A DNA stretch of 64,000 bases. Source: Dyadobacter sp. SG02 (GTDB lineage Bacteria > Bacteroidota > Bacteroidia > Cytophagales > Spirosomataceae). The position numbers and the translations under genes are program-made. Position 1 is the stretch's first letter. Every line of letters starts with the position of its first letter. Of this stretch, positions 43,208-52,988 are shown piece by piece. The notes under the pieces were generated by a model. It saw only the letters and a program-made list of their open reading frames with translations. It did not search any database and was not told the DNA's origin. Location: assembly GCF_900109045.1 (NCBI RefSeq), contig NZ_FNYL01000002.1:434001-498000 (forward strand), in the 5' to 3' direction.

Positions 43208-44809
43208 TTAGTTCCAGCCGTTCGCTATATCCTTCGAAACGTTCGGATTATAGTTTTTTTCAACATCCGGGATTGGGAAAAGTACGTTTTTGTCCTGGAA
43301 AGGCTGTTTGCCATCGCCCGGTTCGGTGGCGCGTTGCGCATTGATGGTCTGCTTGGCGATGCCCCAGCGGATAAGGTCGAAATAGCGGCTTTGCTCGCCG
43401 CAAAGCTCTACCTGGCGCTCGCGCATGATGATTTTCATGGCGTCGGCTTGCGCACCTAATGCGGTGTAAGCTACCGCGCCCGAGCGTTTCCGCACCTGGT
43501 TGATCAGCGCCAGCGCTTCGTTACTGGTTTTTCCTTGCTGGATTTGCGCTTCGGCGAGCATCAGGAGCACGTCGGCGTAACGGATCACTTGTCCGTTAAT
43601 GGAGCTTGCCGGTCCGCCGTAAGACGCCACTTCGTTATAGTACTGGTATTTTTTCCAGACATAATACCCCTGCGGATCATCCGCCTTGAATGGGAAGTCG
43701 ATCGGGCCGCCGGTGCATTTCTGGCAATATTGGGTATCGCCGCCGCTTTCCTTGCTGCCGTAGAAGGTGAACTTCGCACGTGGGTCCGTGTAATTGGCAT
43801 TGGTGGCGGGATTGGGGTATTGGAATGATTTAACGGTCGTCGTCGATATGTAAACGTTGAACCAATCCTTGAAACCATATTCCTGCGCACGGTCGGAATG
43901 CGTCGCTTTACCGCCCCATGTTTCCTGCCCGCCGAACACGTAGTACTGGTTGCCAATGCCCCAGTCGGTCCATTTGGCGTTCATGATCTGGAAAATGTTT
44001 TCAGGACTGCTCTGGTTGGTGGAACTGAAAAGGTTTTCGTACGACGGGTCGAGCGAATACGTGAAAGGCGCGGCCGTCAGCTGTGCCAGCGTCGTTTCCG
44101 CCTGTGCCCACTTTTTCTGGTACAAATAGGATTTGCCCAACAATGCCACCGCGGCGCCTCTGGTAGCCCGGCCGAGGCCGGTAGCGGCGTCATAGGTTAC
44201 CGGCAAATCCGCTGCCGCCAGTTTCAAATCGTTTTCAATGGTCGCCCAGATTGCCTCCGCGGATGCCCGGGAAGGGTAGTTATTGGCTACGGTACTGTCG
44301 TAAGCGGTGATCAGCGGTGCCTTACCCCACAAATTGACAATGTTGAAATACGCATACGACCGCAGAAACCGCGCTTCGGCAATGTATTGCTTCGCTGCCT
44401 GCTGGTCGGCGGCCGATGCCGGGTTCCATACGCCCGCCCGGTCGATTACCACATTCGACCGGAGGATCAACCGGTACAGGCTGTTCCAAAGCTGGCCGAT
44501 CTGCGCCTGGCTGGTACCGAAAGAGTAGTCGGCCAATTGCGCCATGTCGCCTTGCAGGTTGGTCGTTTTCTTGGCTTCGTACCCGAGCAGGTCAAAAATA
44601 AAGTAGTACTCGCGTGACCACAGCCCGTTGTGCAGCAATGTGGCGTACGTCGCGATCACCGCCTGGTTGAGCCCTTCGGACGATGTAAAGTAGGTGTTGT
44701 AATCGTAGGCGCTCTGGCTTTCCAGTTCCAGTTTGGATTCGTCGCACCCGGCCAGCTGGAAAGCAGCAATGATTCCTGTCAGAAAATATATGATCTTTTT
44801 CATGTTCAC
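43208..44809 (-). CDS. SusD/RagB-family nutrient-binding lipoprotein
   Basis: This 533-residue SusD protein has a lipoprotein signal (FQLAGC, Cys22), a TPR-like N-terminal region ('AEARFLRSYAYFNIVNLWG') and C-terminal motifs 'VIRYADVLLMLAEAQIQQG' and 'MRERQVELCGEQSRYFDL'. Three Cys in the insert 'GGDTQYCQKCTGGPID' (around 43730) form a CxxC-like pair that could be a disulfide or metal site. It is the partner of the SusC encoded 24 bases upstream, and the last gene of the FecR-controlled set. Confidence 0.96.
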   Translation of the reverse strand: MNMKKIIYFLTGIIAAFQLAGCDESKLELESQSAYDYNTYFTSSEGLNQAVIATYATLLHNGLWSREYYFIFDLLGYEAKKTTNLQGDMAQLADYSFGTSQAQIGQLWNSLYRLILRSNVVIDRAGVWNPASAADQQAAKQYIAEARFLRSYAYFNIVNLWGKAPLITAYDSTVANNYPSRASAEAIWATIENDLKLAAADLPVTYDAATGLGRATRGAAVALLGKSYLYQKKWAQAETTLAQLTAAPFTYSLDPSYENLFSSTNQSSPENIFQIMNAKWTDWGIGNQYYVFGGQETWGGKATHSDRAQEYGFKDWFNVYISTTTVKSFQYPNPATNANYTDPRAKFTFYGSKESGGDTQYCQKCTGGPIDFPFKADDPQGYYVWKKYQYYNEVASYGGPASSINGQVIRYADVLLMLAEAQIQQGKTSNEALALINQVRKRSGAVAYTALGAQADAMKIIMRERQVELCGEQSRYFDLIRWGIAKQTINAQRATEPGDGKQPFQDKNVLFPIPDVEKNYNPNVSKDIANGWN

Positions 44810-44833
44810 TTCAAATAAGTTTTCTCCTAACCA

Positions 44834-47800
44834 TTAAAACCCTAGCTGCAAGCCGCAAAGCAATGTTCTCGGCTGCGGCAACTGCAATCGGTCGTCGATA
44901 CCGCGCGAGAAGATGTAGCTGCCGCCGTTCTGGGTGCTTACCTCCGGGTCATAACCTTTGTATTTGGTGAAGGTGAGCAGGTTTTGCGCTGCCGCGTACA
45001 CCCGGATGTTCTTGAATACCTTGCCGCCGCCAATGCCTTCGATCACGCCCTGGGGCAGGGTATAGCCCAGCGTCAGGTTACGCACGCGGAGGTAGGCACC
45101 GTTTTCGAGCCACCAGTCGGAGGGGCGAAGGTTACCGTCGCCCGTTGCGCTCTGGCCCGCACGCGGGAGCTCGGCCACATCGCCGGGTTTGCGCCATCTT
45201 TTGAGGATTTCGGTGGAAGCATTGTGCCCCGTCGATTCATTGTCGGTCACGAATTTGAATGCATTCAAAATCTTCAGACCCGTAACACCCGAAACCACCA
45301 CATTCAGATCAAATCCTTTGTAGCTGGCCCCAGCATTGAAACCGTACACGATTTTGGGAATTGGGTTACCCAGGATCTTCTGGTCGGTGGAGGTTACCTT
45401 GCCGTCGCCGTCGAGGTCTTTGAAAATAAAGTCACCGGGGAGCAAACCTGCCTGGTACTTGGTAGTGGCATCGCCTGCCTGCTCGGCTGCTTTCGCATTC
45501 AATGCATCGATTTCCGCCTGATCTTTCGCTACATGGGATACTTCATAACCGAAGAACGACCCGATGGCCGAACCCGCAGCCGTGTAGGTAAATGTAGGAA
45601 GATTACTAAATGCCCCCGCCTGAATAGGTGCGGCAAACTCGCTTCCAAGGGAGTTGACGGTGTTTTTGTTGTAGGCCAAATTCGCGTTTACATTATACTG
45701 GAAACCACCCCGTGCCTGATCGCGGTAGCCGACCGAGAACTCCACGCCCTTATTTTGCGCGCTGGCTGCATTGGCATATTTGCTGGGTTGCCCGCCACTG
45801 GCCGACGCCCCGGTGCTTCCGGATACCGGTACGCTCACGAGCAAGCCGGAGCTTTTGCGGTTATACCAATCCACGGCAACGGTCAGCCGGTTGCTGAGGA
45901 AACCGAGGTCGAGGCCGATGTCCGTCTGGTCGGTCGATTCCCAGCGGATGTTGGGGTTGGACAGCGTATTAATGGTGGTACCAGGTGAGAATCCTTCATT
46001 GGTACCCAGCGAATAAACCAGGTTACCATTGGGGCTACCGCTGTAAGTCAGTACGGAGGTCACGCCGGTGGTCGGGATCGTGTTGTTACCCGTTCTTCCC
46101 AACCCGAAACGTACCTTGCCGTCGCTCAGGAAATTCAGGTTGTTTTTAACAAACTCCTCATCCACAAAGCGCCAGGCGGCGCCGAAGCCGTAGAAATTCC
46201 CGAAACGGTTGTTGGCACCGAAGTTCGAAGCACCGTCGCGGCGGAAACTTCCCGTGAGAATGTACTTGTTATCGAAAGTGTAGCCCAAACGTGCGAAATA
46301 GGAGATTACCGACGAGCGCGCATAGCCGTAATTGGAACCGGTAACGGCCTGTGATTGCGCCACGCTGATGTTCTGAATGGCGTCGTTCGGAATTTTGGTG
46401 CCGGTCGCATTCAGGCCGGATGAATTGCCCGGATCGAGGTAGCTGTTACCGAGCGTGGCCGAAACACTGTGTTTGCCAAATACCTTGTTATAGGAAAAGT
46501 AGTTTTCCAGCGTGTAAAAGGAATAGTTGCTGAAACCTAATGTAGCCTGTTGCGGATTGGTCAGGTTGTTACCTGCCGTGTAGCCATATTGGTAGCTCCG
46601 GTTCTTGCCGCCGCCGATCTCGGCCGAAAGCTGCGTACGAAACCGCAAACCGGCAATGATATCCACTTCGGCAAATACCTGCGGGAAAAACACGAAGCCG
46701 GTATTGATCGGGTGGTTCAGGTTAATGGCCGCGAGCGGGTTGTTACCATTGCTGAAATCGTCTACGTTGGTGGTATTGGAATAGCCGCCGGGAATAGTCG
46801 GGTCGTAAATGGGCTTGTAGGGCGCATAATATACCGCATCGGAAATGCTGGCCAGTTGGCCGTCGTCTTTCGTGTAGCGGATATTCAGGCTCTGGCCCAG
46901 ATGGAAGCGGCCCAGGGTTTCGTCCAATGCAAAGCGTGCATTCAGCCTGCTGTTGGCAAAGTTCTTTACAATGGCCTGTTGTTTGATATAACCCAGAGAG
47001 AAATTATAAGCCACTTTTTCGCCCCCGCCGCTGATATTCAAATCATTTTGAGAGACGAGCCCCGATCTGAAAATCTCTTTCTGCCAGTCGGTGCGGTCGG
47101 TGGTTACCTCCGAAGTACTGAATTTCGCGGGCAAGGCCGAGTTGGTCGTTGCCGCAAAATCTTTCAGCAGGTCGATGTACTGTGATGCATTCAGCAGATC
47201 GAGCGTCTTCCAGGCCTTCGCAACGCCCCATTGGGTATTGAAATTAATGCGCGGCGCGCCTGATTTTCCTCTTTTGGTAGTGATGATCACCACGCCGTTC
47301 GCCGCGGCGGAACCGTAAATGGCTGTCGATGAGGCGTCTTTCAGAATAGTAATGTTTTCGATATCCTGTGTCGCCAGCGTGTTGAACATTGTTTTGCTGC
47401 CCTGGATACCGTCGATCACGTACAAGGGGTCGACGCCCGTGAATGAGCCGGTACCGCGGATGAGGATCTGGGCGTCGGAGCCCGGCGTACCGTTCGACTG
47501 CAATACCTGCACGCCCGCCGATTTCCCGATGAGCAGCTGCGATGGGTTGGTAGCGGTGGTGGCGCCGGCGTCTTTGGAGGAAACAATATCCACAGATCCG
47601 ACCACATCCTGCTTCCGCGAGCTGCCGTAACCGATCACGACCACCTCGTTCAGCGACTTATCGTCCGGTACCATCGATATATTGATCACCGCCTTGTCGC
47701 CCGCAGCGATTTCCTGCGTTTTGTAACCTACAAAACTGAAAACCAGCACCGCTTCCACATTACTGACCTCGAATTCGAAGTTTCCCGAGGCGTCGGTCAA

Positions 47801-48319
47801 TGTACCCAGTTGGGTGCCTTTCAGGCGTACGCTCACGCCCGGGAGGCCTTCGCCGTTTTCGTCGCTCACCTTGCCTTTCAGCACCTGCGCGAGCATATCC
47901 CTCATTTGGATCGTGAGTTGCCCGGCACTTTTGGTTTGCAATTCCTTGCTGGCTTTGAGCAGGATACGTCCCGACGGGGTAACCTGGTAGGTGATCTGGA
48001 GAGGGGCGAGCAATGTTTGCAATGCCACCGACAGTTTCTGATTAACAACATGGATCGCGACCGGGCGCTCGGCGCGGATTGCCTTATTGCTGTACACAAA
48101 CCTTACGTTCGCTTTTTGCTCCAACTGGTCGAGCACCGTCGACAGTTCCACCTTGTCGGCGTGGAGCGTTACGTTCCGTTCCAGCACCTCCTGCGCCTTG
48201 CTGACGTGCGCCGCGTAGGTGAGGCTGGAAAAAACGATTGAAAAGATAAGCTGGGCCAAAGAAATTCTCATGAGCAAGCAGAGCGATGCCCGGTTTTTTC
48301 GGTATCGGTTTTTTTTCAT
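44834..48319 (-). CDS. SusC/RagA-family receptor with N-terminal STN signalling domain
   Basis: This 1161-residue receptor has a long basic leader and signal peptide (~1-44) and an STN domain (~52-125, 'LHADKVELSTVLDQLEQKA') that can contact a FecR anti-sigma protein. A carboxypeptidase-D-like domain (~148-235), a plug (~240-355, 'LNEVVVIGYGSSRKQDV', 'ITILKDASSTAIYGSAAA') and the barrel follow, closing with 'LLCGLQLGF'. The STN domain together with the upstream sigma/fecR genes shows a trans-envelope loop in which ligand capture switches on transcription. It pairs with the SusD encoded 24 bases downstream. Substrate unknown. Confidence 0.97.
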   Translation of the reverse strand: MKKNRYRKNRASLCLLMRISLAQLIFSIVFSSLTYAAHVSKAQEVLERNVTLHADKVELSTVLDQLEQKANVRFVYSNKAIRAERPVAIHVVNQKLSVALQTLLAPLQITYQVTPSGRILLKASKELQTKSAGQLTIQMRDMLAQVLKGKVSDENGEGLPGVSVRLKGTQLGTLTDASGNFEFEVSNVEAVLVFSFVGYKTQEIAAGDKAVINISMVPDDKSLNEVVVIGYGSSRKQDVVGSVDIVSSKDAGATTATNPSQLLIGKSAGVQVLQSNGTPGSDAQILIRGTGSFTGVDPLYVIDGIQGSKTMFNTLATQDIENITILKDASSTAIYGSAAANGVVIITTKRGKSGAPRINFNTQWGVAKAWKTLDLLNASQYIDLLKDFAATTNSALPAKFSTSEVTTDRTDWQKEIFRSGLVSQNDLNISGGGEKVAYNFSLGYIKQQAIVKNFANSRLNARFALDETLGRFHLGQSLNIRYTKDDGQLASISDAVYYAPYKPIYDPTIPGGYSNTTNVDDFSNGNNPLAAINLNHPINTGFVFFPQVFAEVDIIAGLRFRTQLSAEIGGGKNRSYQYGYTAGNNLTNPQQATLGFSNYSFYTLENYFSYNKVFGKHSVSATLGNSYLDPGNSSGLNATGTKIPNDAIQNISVAQSQAVTGSNYGYARSSVISYFARLGYTFDNKYILTGSFRRDGASNFGANNRFGNFYGFGAAWRFVDEEFVKNNLNFLSDGKVRFGLGRTGNNTIPTTGVTSVLTYSGSPNGNLVYSLGTNEGFSPGTTINTLSNPNIRWESTDQTDIGLDLGFLSNRLTVAVDWYNRKSSGLLVSVPVSGSTGASASGGQPSKYANAASAQNKGVEFSVGYRDQARGGFQYNVNANLAYNKNTVNSLGSEFAAPIQAGAFSNLPTFTYTAAGSAIGSFFGYEVSHVAKDQAEIDALNAKAAEQAGDATTKYQAGLLPGDFIFKDLDGDGKVTSTDQKILGNPIPKIVYGFNAGASYKGFDLNVVVSGVTGLKILNAFKFVTDNESTGHNASTEILKRWRKPGDVAELPRAGQSATGDGNLRPSDWWLENGAYLRVRNLTLGYTLPQGVIEGIGGGKVFKNIRVYAAAQNLLTFTKYKGYDPEVSTQNGGSYIFSRGIDDRLQLPQPRTLLCGLQLGF

Positions 48320-48396
48320 AGTTTAGACAGGTTTTTATAACTAATGAATACCCCGCAGCCGCATCTTGGCGGATTCCCGGCGGCGGGACAGTACTG

Positions 48397-48421
48397 ACCG
48401 GCAGGGTAGCTTTCTGCCGGT
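48397..48421. other. Hairpin between fecR and susC
   Basis: ACCGGCAG pairs perfectly with CTGCCGGT over a 9-base loop, in the 161-base gap between the fecR stop and susC start. On the minus strand no U tract follows. It could be an attenuator or mRNA-stability element; no clear promoter was seen in the gap. Confidence 0.45.
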
Positions 48422-48480
48422 TTCTTTTTGGGCTTTTGGACAGGTTTATCGCATAAGGTTTTATTTAGGTTAAACAAAAG

Positions 48481-49539
48481 TTACTTGCAGCCGGCCGCCG
48501 AAATCAGGATTCGTGTTCCCTGAACCTGGTAGGAGCCGTCGTTGGACTGGCAAATCAGGTCGAGCTGGTCGAACAGCGACATGTTGGTAAGGTCGCCGGT
48601 GAACGTACATTCATTCACGGCTTCGCCCGATACCACGATGTCCACCCCGTAGGCATCTTCCAGGCGTTGGAAAATCTCCGGCATGGCCATGTTCTTGTAA
48701 ATCGCGGGAGGCAGGGCGGCGTGGGCGGTGAGCAGTACCGGCTGGTCGACGAGGCTGGTCATCAAATGCCCGCTTTCTTCGAAATAGGTTACACGCTGGT
48801 TCGGGGTCAGGATCACGCCTTTGTTGAACTGATGCCTGGCCCCGGAAGATGGTTCCGGCGTATCAATGCTTTCGTTTTCAAATACGGACACCTTCCCGCA
48901 TACCACCTCCACCTGCATCTGGTGCGCTTCGCCTCCTTCTTTCACCCAGAAACTCGTACCGAGCACGCGTGTCACGAGCTTGCCGCTGTACACGAAAAAC
49001 GGCCGCTGGCTGTCTTTGGTAATGTTAAAAAACGCGTCGCCTTGGAGTTGAACTTCCCGTTTTCCAGCTAAAAATTTGCGGGGATAGGTGAGTCCTGCAC
49101 CGGGCGCGAGGGTGACCTCACTGCTATCGGCCAGCCTGATGCGCATGGGCCGGGTGGTATTGTTAGCGGTAGAGATCAGGCCTTCCCCCTTCGCTTCCAG
49201 GAGCAACTTCCCGGCCACGGCCGCATGCGAAGCGGGTTTGTCTGAAAAAAAGTAAAACAGGGAGAGGGAGACGATCAGTACCGCGGCGACCGACGCAAAC
49301 ATGCGCAGGATAACCGGGCGTGGTAAAAATGTTCTGGTTTTTTCGGGGGATTTTCTTTCCTGCTGGATCGCGTTCCACATTCTGGCTTTCAGGATTGATT
49401 TTTCGGTGTCCGAAAGCTCGGTTTGCGGCGCGCCACTTTGGACCTGGTCGTACCATTCATGGATGCGGTCCTTTTCCGCGGGCGTACATCTTCCCTCGCG
49501 GTATTTCAGAAGCAGGTTTTCGATTTCGTCGTAACTCAT
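48481..49539 (-). CDS. FecR-family anti-sigma/sigma-regulator protein
   Basis: This 352-residue inner-membrane protein has a short cytoplasmic sigma-binding region (1-75), one membrane helix (~77-98, 'ILRMFASVAAVLIVSLSLF'), a periplasmic FecR domain (~130-235, 'TLAPGAGLTYPRKFLAGKR', 'GDAFFNITKDSQRPFFVYS') and a C-terminal DUF4974 secretin-like domain (~280-350, 'MPEIFQRLEDAYGVDIVVS'). It transmits the signal from the STN domain of the downstream SusC to the ECF sigma factor encoded 161 bases upstream. Confidence 0.95.
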   Translation of the reverse strand: MSYDEIENLLLKYREGRCTPAEKDRIHEWYDQVQSGAPQTELSDTEKSILKARMWNAIQQERKSPEKTRTFLPRPVILRMFASVAAVLIVSLSLFYFFSDKPASHAAVAGKLLLEAKGEGLISTANNTTRPMRIRLADSSEVTLAPGAGLTYPRKFLAGKREVQLQGDAFFNITKDSQRPFFVYSGKLVTRVLGTSFWVKEGGEAHQMQVEVVCGKVSVFENESIDTPEPSSGARHQFNKGVILTPNQRVTYFEESGHLMTSLVDQPVLLTAHAALPPAIYKNMAMPEIFQRLEDAYGVDIVVSGEAVNECTFTGDLTNMSLFDQLDLICQSNDGSYQVQGTRILISAAGCK

Positions 49540-49700
49540 AGGTTCAGGGGTGGCTGGCTCAGATTTGTCTTTTTGTCTGATTCAACCTCTAAACCGTATT
49601 GATCACGGGTTATCCCTGAATGTTTTTAAAATAACTTGGAAAGTTTATGTAAAATGAAGGGATTTGGATTAAACTTCCTGTAATAATGCAACGGGGAATG

Positions 49701-50279
49701 CTAGGAGAAAATACTGAGGAGCAGCAGGAGCAAAGTCTCGTTCAGATACTCGCGGACTGCTTTGGAAGCTTTGCCGAGGTGGTATTCGACCGTTTTGTCC
49801 GACAGGTTCATGAATTCGGCGATCTGCGCGACGGTCCAGCTCTCTATCCGGCTGAGTTTGAAGATTTCACGTGTTTTTTCAGGAAAGGGTTTCAGGCTCT
49901 CGTCAATGTTACGCAACAGCTCATTATAGGCGACCTCGTCTTCCGTATAATGCTCATGCCGGCTCGCAAATGCCTGATAATAGGCCAGGTACCGGCTTCT
50001 CGGCCCGGCTTTGCGGATGTGGTCGATGACTTCGAACCGGACCGCGGAGAAAAGGTAGTAGTTCAGTGTGGTCGTGTGCAGGTTCCGGCGCTCGTTCCAG
50101 AGGCGGGTGAAAATGTCCTGCACGATCTCTTCGGCAATGTGCCTTTGGCCTAATTTGTGGAATGCAGCCTTGTACATCGGATACCAATACTGGTCGTAAA
50201 TGGCCGTAAAGGCCCACTCATGCCCGGCGCATAAAGCTTCCAGCAATTGCTGATCAGAAACTTGTTGGCTATACGGCAT
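49701..50279 (-). CDS. ECF RNA polymerase sigma-70 factor (FecI-like)
   Basis: This 192-residue sigma factor has region 2 (~20-90, 'TAIYDQYWYPMYKAAFHKL', 'AEEIVQDIFTRLWNERRNL') and region 4 (~125-180, 'FPEKTREIFKLSRIESWTV', 'SDKTVEYHLGKASKAVREY'). It belongs to the Bacteroidota polysaccharide-utilisation ECF group and is controlled by the FecR protein encoded next on the same strand. It should direct RNA polymerase to the susCD genes that follow. A TAACTTTG element lies 33 bases upstream. Confidence 0.96.
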   Translation of the reverse strand: MPYSQQVSDQQLLEALCAGHEWAFTAIYDQYWYPMYKAAFHKLGQRHIAEEIVQDIFTRLWNERRNLHTTTLNYYLFSAVRFEVIDHIRKAGPRSRYLAYYQAFASRHEHYTEDEVAYNELLRNIDESLKPFPEKTREIFKLSRIESWTVAQIAEFMNLSDKTVEYHLGKASKAVREYLNETLLLLLLSIFS

Positions 50280-50312
50280 TTCAGTGAAGAGGTGTCAAGT
50301 TTACATTTTTGA

Positions 50313-50320
50313 CAAAGTTA
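50313..50320 (-). promoter_or_regulatory. Candidate -7 element of the sigma/fecR operon
   Basis: On the minus strand TAACTTTG matches TAnnTTTG, 33 bases upstream of the sigma ATG at 50279. A standard-spaced -33 TTG was not found. Confidence 0.5.
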
Positions 50321-50364
50321 TATTTTTTAGTTTGATATTTACATTTATTACAATAGCTACCTGG

Positions 50365-50976
50365 CTACTCCTTCACTTTTTCCCGCAGCATTTCGATCTC
50401 CCGTTCCAGCCTTTGAATATAAACATCCTGGAAATTGGTGATCTGCTCGATGTCCGTCGGACTGTATCGCGGGGTAATGTGTTTCGGACAGTTCCAATCG
50501 TAGGCTTTGATATGGAAGAGCAGCAACCGTTCGGGCTTGACCGGATAATCTTCCGGTTTGAGCAACTCGAACAGCTCAGGGTTATCGCTGATGGCCACGA
50601 TCTCCGCCTCCGCGTAGATTTTCAACCGCGCACGGAGCGGGTAGGAGACGAGGATCAGCGACACTTTGGGATTATGTGTGATATTACCAACTGAAATATA
50701 TTGCCGGTTTCCACTGAAATCAACTATTCCGATCGTTTGCGCGTCGATCACCTTGATGAAGCCTTTCGGACCGCCCCGGTGCTGGATGTAAGGATATTCG
50801 TTCTCGCCGAAAGAAGCCATGTAAAAGCTGTCCATGTCCGAAATGAAACGGGTTTCGACGATCGTCAGCCCGTCGGTGAAGCTCGCCTTTTGCACCCGTT
50901 CATAGGCGTTCCGGCTGCCCATTCTTTCCTGAATGGCCTTGATGCCGTCCGAAAACGCAAGCGCTGAATAGTTCAT
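50365..50976 (-). CDS. Pyridoxamine 5'-phosphate oxidase-like (PNPOx) family protein
   Basis: This 203-residue protein has the split-barrel flavin-binding fold pattern: 'FISDMDSFYMASFGENEYP', 'YIQHRGGPKGFIKVIDAQT', 'GNRQYISVGNITHNPKVSL' and 'RLKIYAEAEIVAIS'. It matches the PNPOx-like family of flavin-dependent proteins of unsettled substrate, not a true vitamin B6 enzyme. The C-terminal 25 residues form a coiled helix. It lies 36 bases after GAPDH on the same strand and may be co-transcribed. Confidence 0.87.
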   Translation of the reverse strand: MNYSALAFSDGIKAIQERMGSRNAYERVQKASFTDGLTIVETRFISDMDSFYMASFGENEYPYIQHRGGPKGFIKVIDAQTIGIVDFSGNRQYISVGNITHNPKVSLILVSYPLRARLKIYAEAEIVAISDNPELFELLKPEDYPVKPERLLLFHIKAYDWNCPKHITPRYSPTDIEQITNFQDVYIQRLEREIEMLREKVKE

Positions 50977-51012
50977 AACAGTGGAATTTTATACCGGTTG
51001 AAAATTACCAGT

Positions 51013-51996
51013 TTAAATCGACTGGATTTGTCGGATCATCTGATTGGTGAAACCCCATTCGTTGTCGTACCAGGCCATTACCTTCACCAGGTCGCCGTCC
51101 ACGACGCGCGTCATTTCGAGGTCGACCGTCGCCGCATAAGGGCTTTTGACAATATCGCTTGATACCAGCGGTTCGTCGGTCACGGCCAGTACTTTCGCAT
51201 ATCGCTCGGTGGCAGCCTCCTCGATCAGGATATTGTTGATTTCCTCGGCTGTGGTCGGGTGTTCGGCAATAAAAGTGATGTCGGAAATAGATCCCACGGG
51301 CACCGGTACCCTGATCGCGACGCCGTCAAACTTGCCCGCATATTGCGGCAATGCCTTCGTCGTTGCAACGGCAGCGCCGGTAGCGGCGGGAGCCAGGTTG
51401 ACCGCTGCGCCGCGGCCCATGCGCGGTTCGCGCTTGGATGGTGCGTCCACGATCGTTTGCGATGCCGTGTACGCGTGAACGGTATTCAAAATCGCTTTTT
51501 TGATGCCGAGTCTCCGGCCTAAAATTTCGATTACAGGGCTGATATTGTTGGTGGTACAGCTCGCGCAGGAGAATACCGCCACTTTGCCGTCCTCCGTATT
51601 CACGCCATGCACGACAGTGGGCGTATCTTTGGTAGGGCCCGAGATCACGACAAACTTCGCGCCGGCGGTAATGTGCCTTTCGGCTGCCGCCTGATTGGTA
51701 AAAATCCCGGTACTCTCGATCACGATGTCGACGTTGAGTGCCTTCCACGGAAGATTTTCGATTTCCCTGATACTATGGTATTTCACGGGTTTGCCGCCGA
51801 TCAGCAGCGTATCCCCTTCGATTTTAACCTCTTTTTCGTATTTGCCGTAGTTGCTGTCGTATTTGAGCAGGTACGCGGCGTTCTGGATATCCATCAGGTC
51901 GTTGACACCCACCAGTTCCAGGTCGTCGGTTTCGAAAATTACTTTAAGCGCGGCGCGCCCGATGCGGCCAAATCCATTGATTGCTATTCTTTTCAT
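51013..51996 (-). CDS. gap: Type I glyceraldehyde-3-phosphate dehydrogenase
   Basis: This 327-residue enzyme oxidises glyceraldehyde 3-phosphate to 1,3-bisphosphoglycerate with NAD+ and phosphate. The Rossmann loop is 'INGFGRIGRAALKV'. Asp33 in 'VNDLMD' fits NAD preference. The active-site Cys147 lies in 'SCASCTTNNISPV', and the late signature 'MAWYDNEWGFTNQMI' is intact. The segment 'VISGPTKDTPTVVHGV' differs slightly from the usual APAK motif, which is seen in secondary GAPDH copies. Its neighbours are not glycolytic, so this may be an accessory copy. Confidence 0.96.
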   Translation of the reverse strand: MKRIAINGFGRIGRAALKVIFETDDLELVGVNDLMDIQNAAYLLKYDSNYGKYEKEVKIEGDTLLIGGKPVKYHSIREIENLPWKALNVDIVIESTGIFTNQAAAERHITAGAKFVVISGPTKDTPTVVHGVNTEDGKVAVFSCASCTTNNISPVIEILGRRLGIKKAILNTVHAYTASQTIVDAPSKREPRMGRGAAVNLAPAATGAAVATTKALPQYAGKFDGVAIRVPVPVGSISDITFIAEHPTTAEEINNILIEEAATERYAKVLAVTDEPLVSSDIVKSPYAATVDLEMTRVVDGDLVKVMAWYDNEWGFTNQMIRQIQSI

Positions 51997-52066
51997 GATG
52001 CGATTTTTGGTTAGGAAATCCTAATGATTTCATGTCCCAAAGTTGCATCTTTCCATGTTACCGATA

Positions 52067-52945
52067 CTAGGCAGCAATTCCTGAATTGTTGTCAATTTTT
52101 CCTTTTATACCGGCGGTTTGCAGGATTTTCTCCCGGTACTGGACCGGCGAGATGCCTTCCTTGTTTTTGAAAAAACGGCTGAACGTCTGGATGTCGTCAT
52201 ACCCCAGCTCATGGGCGATTTCCTTGATCGACAAACTGGTATAGCCGATCTGGCGGCGCGCGTGGAGCATAATGCGGTCGTGAATGATATTCTGGGGTCC
52301 GCGGCTGGAAAAAACCGAGAAGAGATTGGAAATCGTTTTGGGCGATTTGTTGAGCTTGGAAGCGTAGAACGCCACATCATGGTGCATGGCGAAATGCTTT
52401 TCTACCAGGTAGTTAAATTCCCTGACGAGGTCGCTCTGACTTGTTTCGAGCTTGTGGAAATTGGAAGACCGCCGCAGAATGCGGGCCGACAGAATGAGCA
52501 TCCTTTTGAGGATACATTGCAGCATATCCCGTTGCAGTATATCGGAAGAAAGCATTTCAGTACAAAACATCTCCCACGAAACCTCGAATGCCCGCAGCGC
52601 GTGTTCGTCGACCGACACGATAGGCACGCCCGACGCGCCAAAGAAAAGAAATCCCTTGCTACCTACTTCGTTGTCGTGGTTTACAATGCAATAGAAAGGC
52701 TGGTTAAACCGCACCATTCTCGCGGCTTCCAGCTCGACGCTGTCGATCTGGTGAAACTCGGTAAGGAAAATGATCTGATTTCGCGCGAGCTGGTAGGTGA
52801 TTTTATCGACGGTGATCTCCATGCGTTTCCCGACGTTCCATATGAACGTCATATCCGTTGCCTGCACGTCATAGATTTCCTGATAGTTCCCTGCGTCCAG
52901 TTCATGGATTCCTATCTTTTCATGATCGTCATTTTCGAAGCGCAT
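52067..52945 (-). CDS. AraC-family transcriptional regulator
   Basis: This 292-residue regulator has an N-terminal cupin-like sensor region (~15-120, 'GKRMEITVDKITYQLARNQ', 'FNQPFYCIVNHDN') and a C-terminal AraC double HTH (~185-275, 'VAFYASKLNKSPKTISNLF', 'IKEIAHELGYDDIQTFSRF', 'KEGISPVQYREK'). No membrane segment is present. It follows a Crp-type gene by 43 bases on the same strand and precedes GAPDH by 70 bases. Effector unknown. Confidence 0.93.
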   Translation of the reverse strand: MRFENDDHEKIGIHELDAGNYQEIYDVQATDMTFIWNVGKRMEITVDKITYQLARNQIIFLTEFHQIDSVELEAARMVRFNQPFYCIVNHDNEVGSKGFLFFGASGVPIVSVDEHALRAFEVSWEMFCTEMLSSDILQRDMLQCILKRMLILSARILRRSSNFHKLETSQSDLVREFNYLVEKHFAMHHDVAFYASKLNKSPKTISNLFSVFSSRGPQNIIHDRIMLHARRQIGYTSLSIKEIAHELGYDDIQTFSRFFKNKEGISPVQYREKILQTAGIKGKIDNNSGIAA

Positions 52946-52988
52946 ATCTTGGCGAATATTCAGGGAAAACTTTTACAGCCCCAATTTA

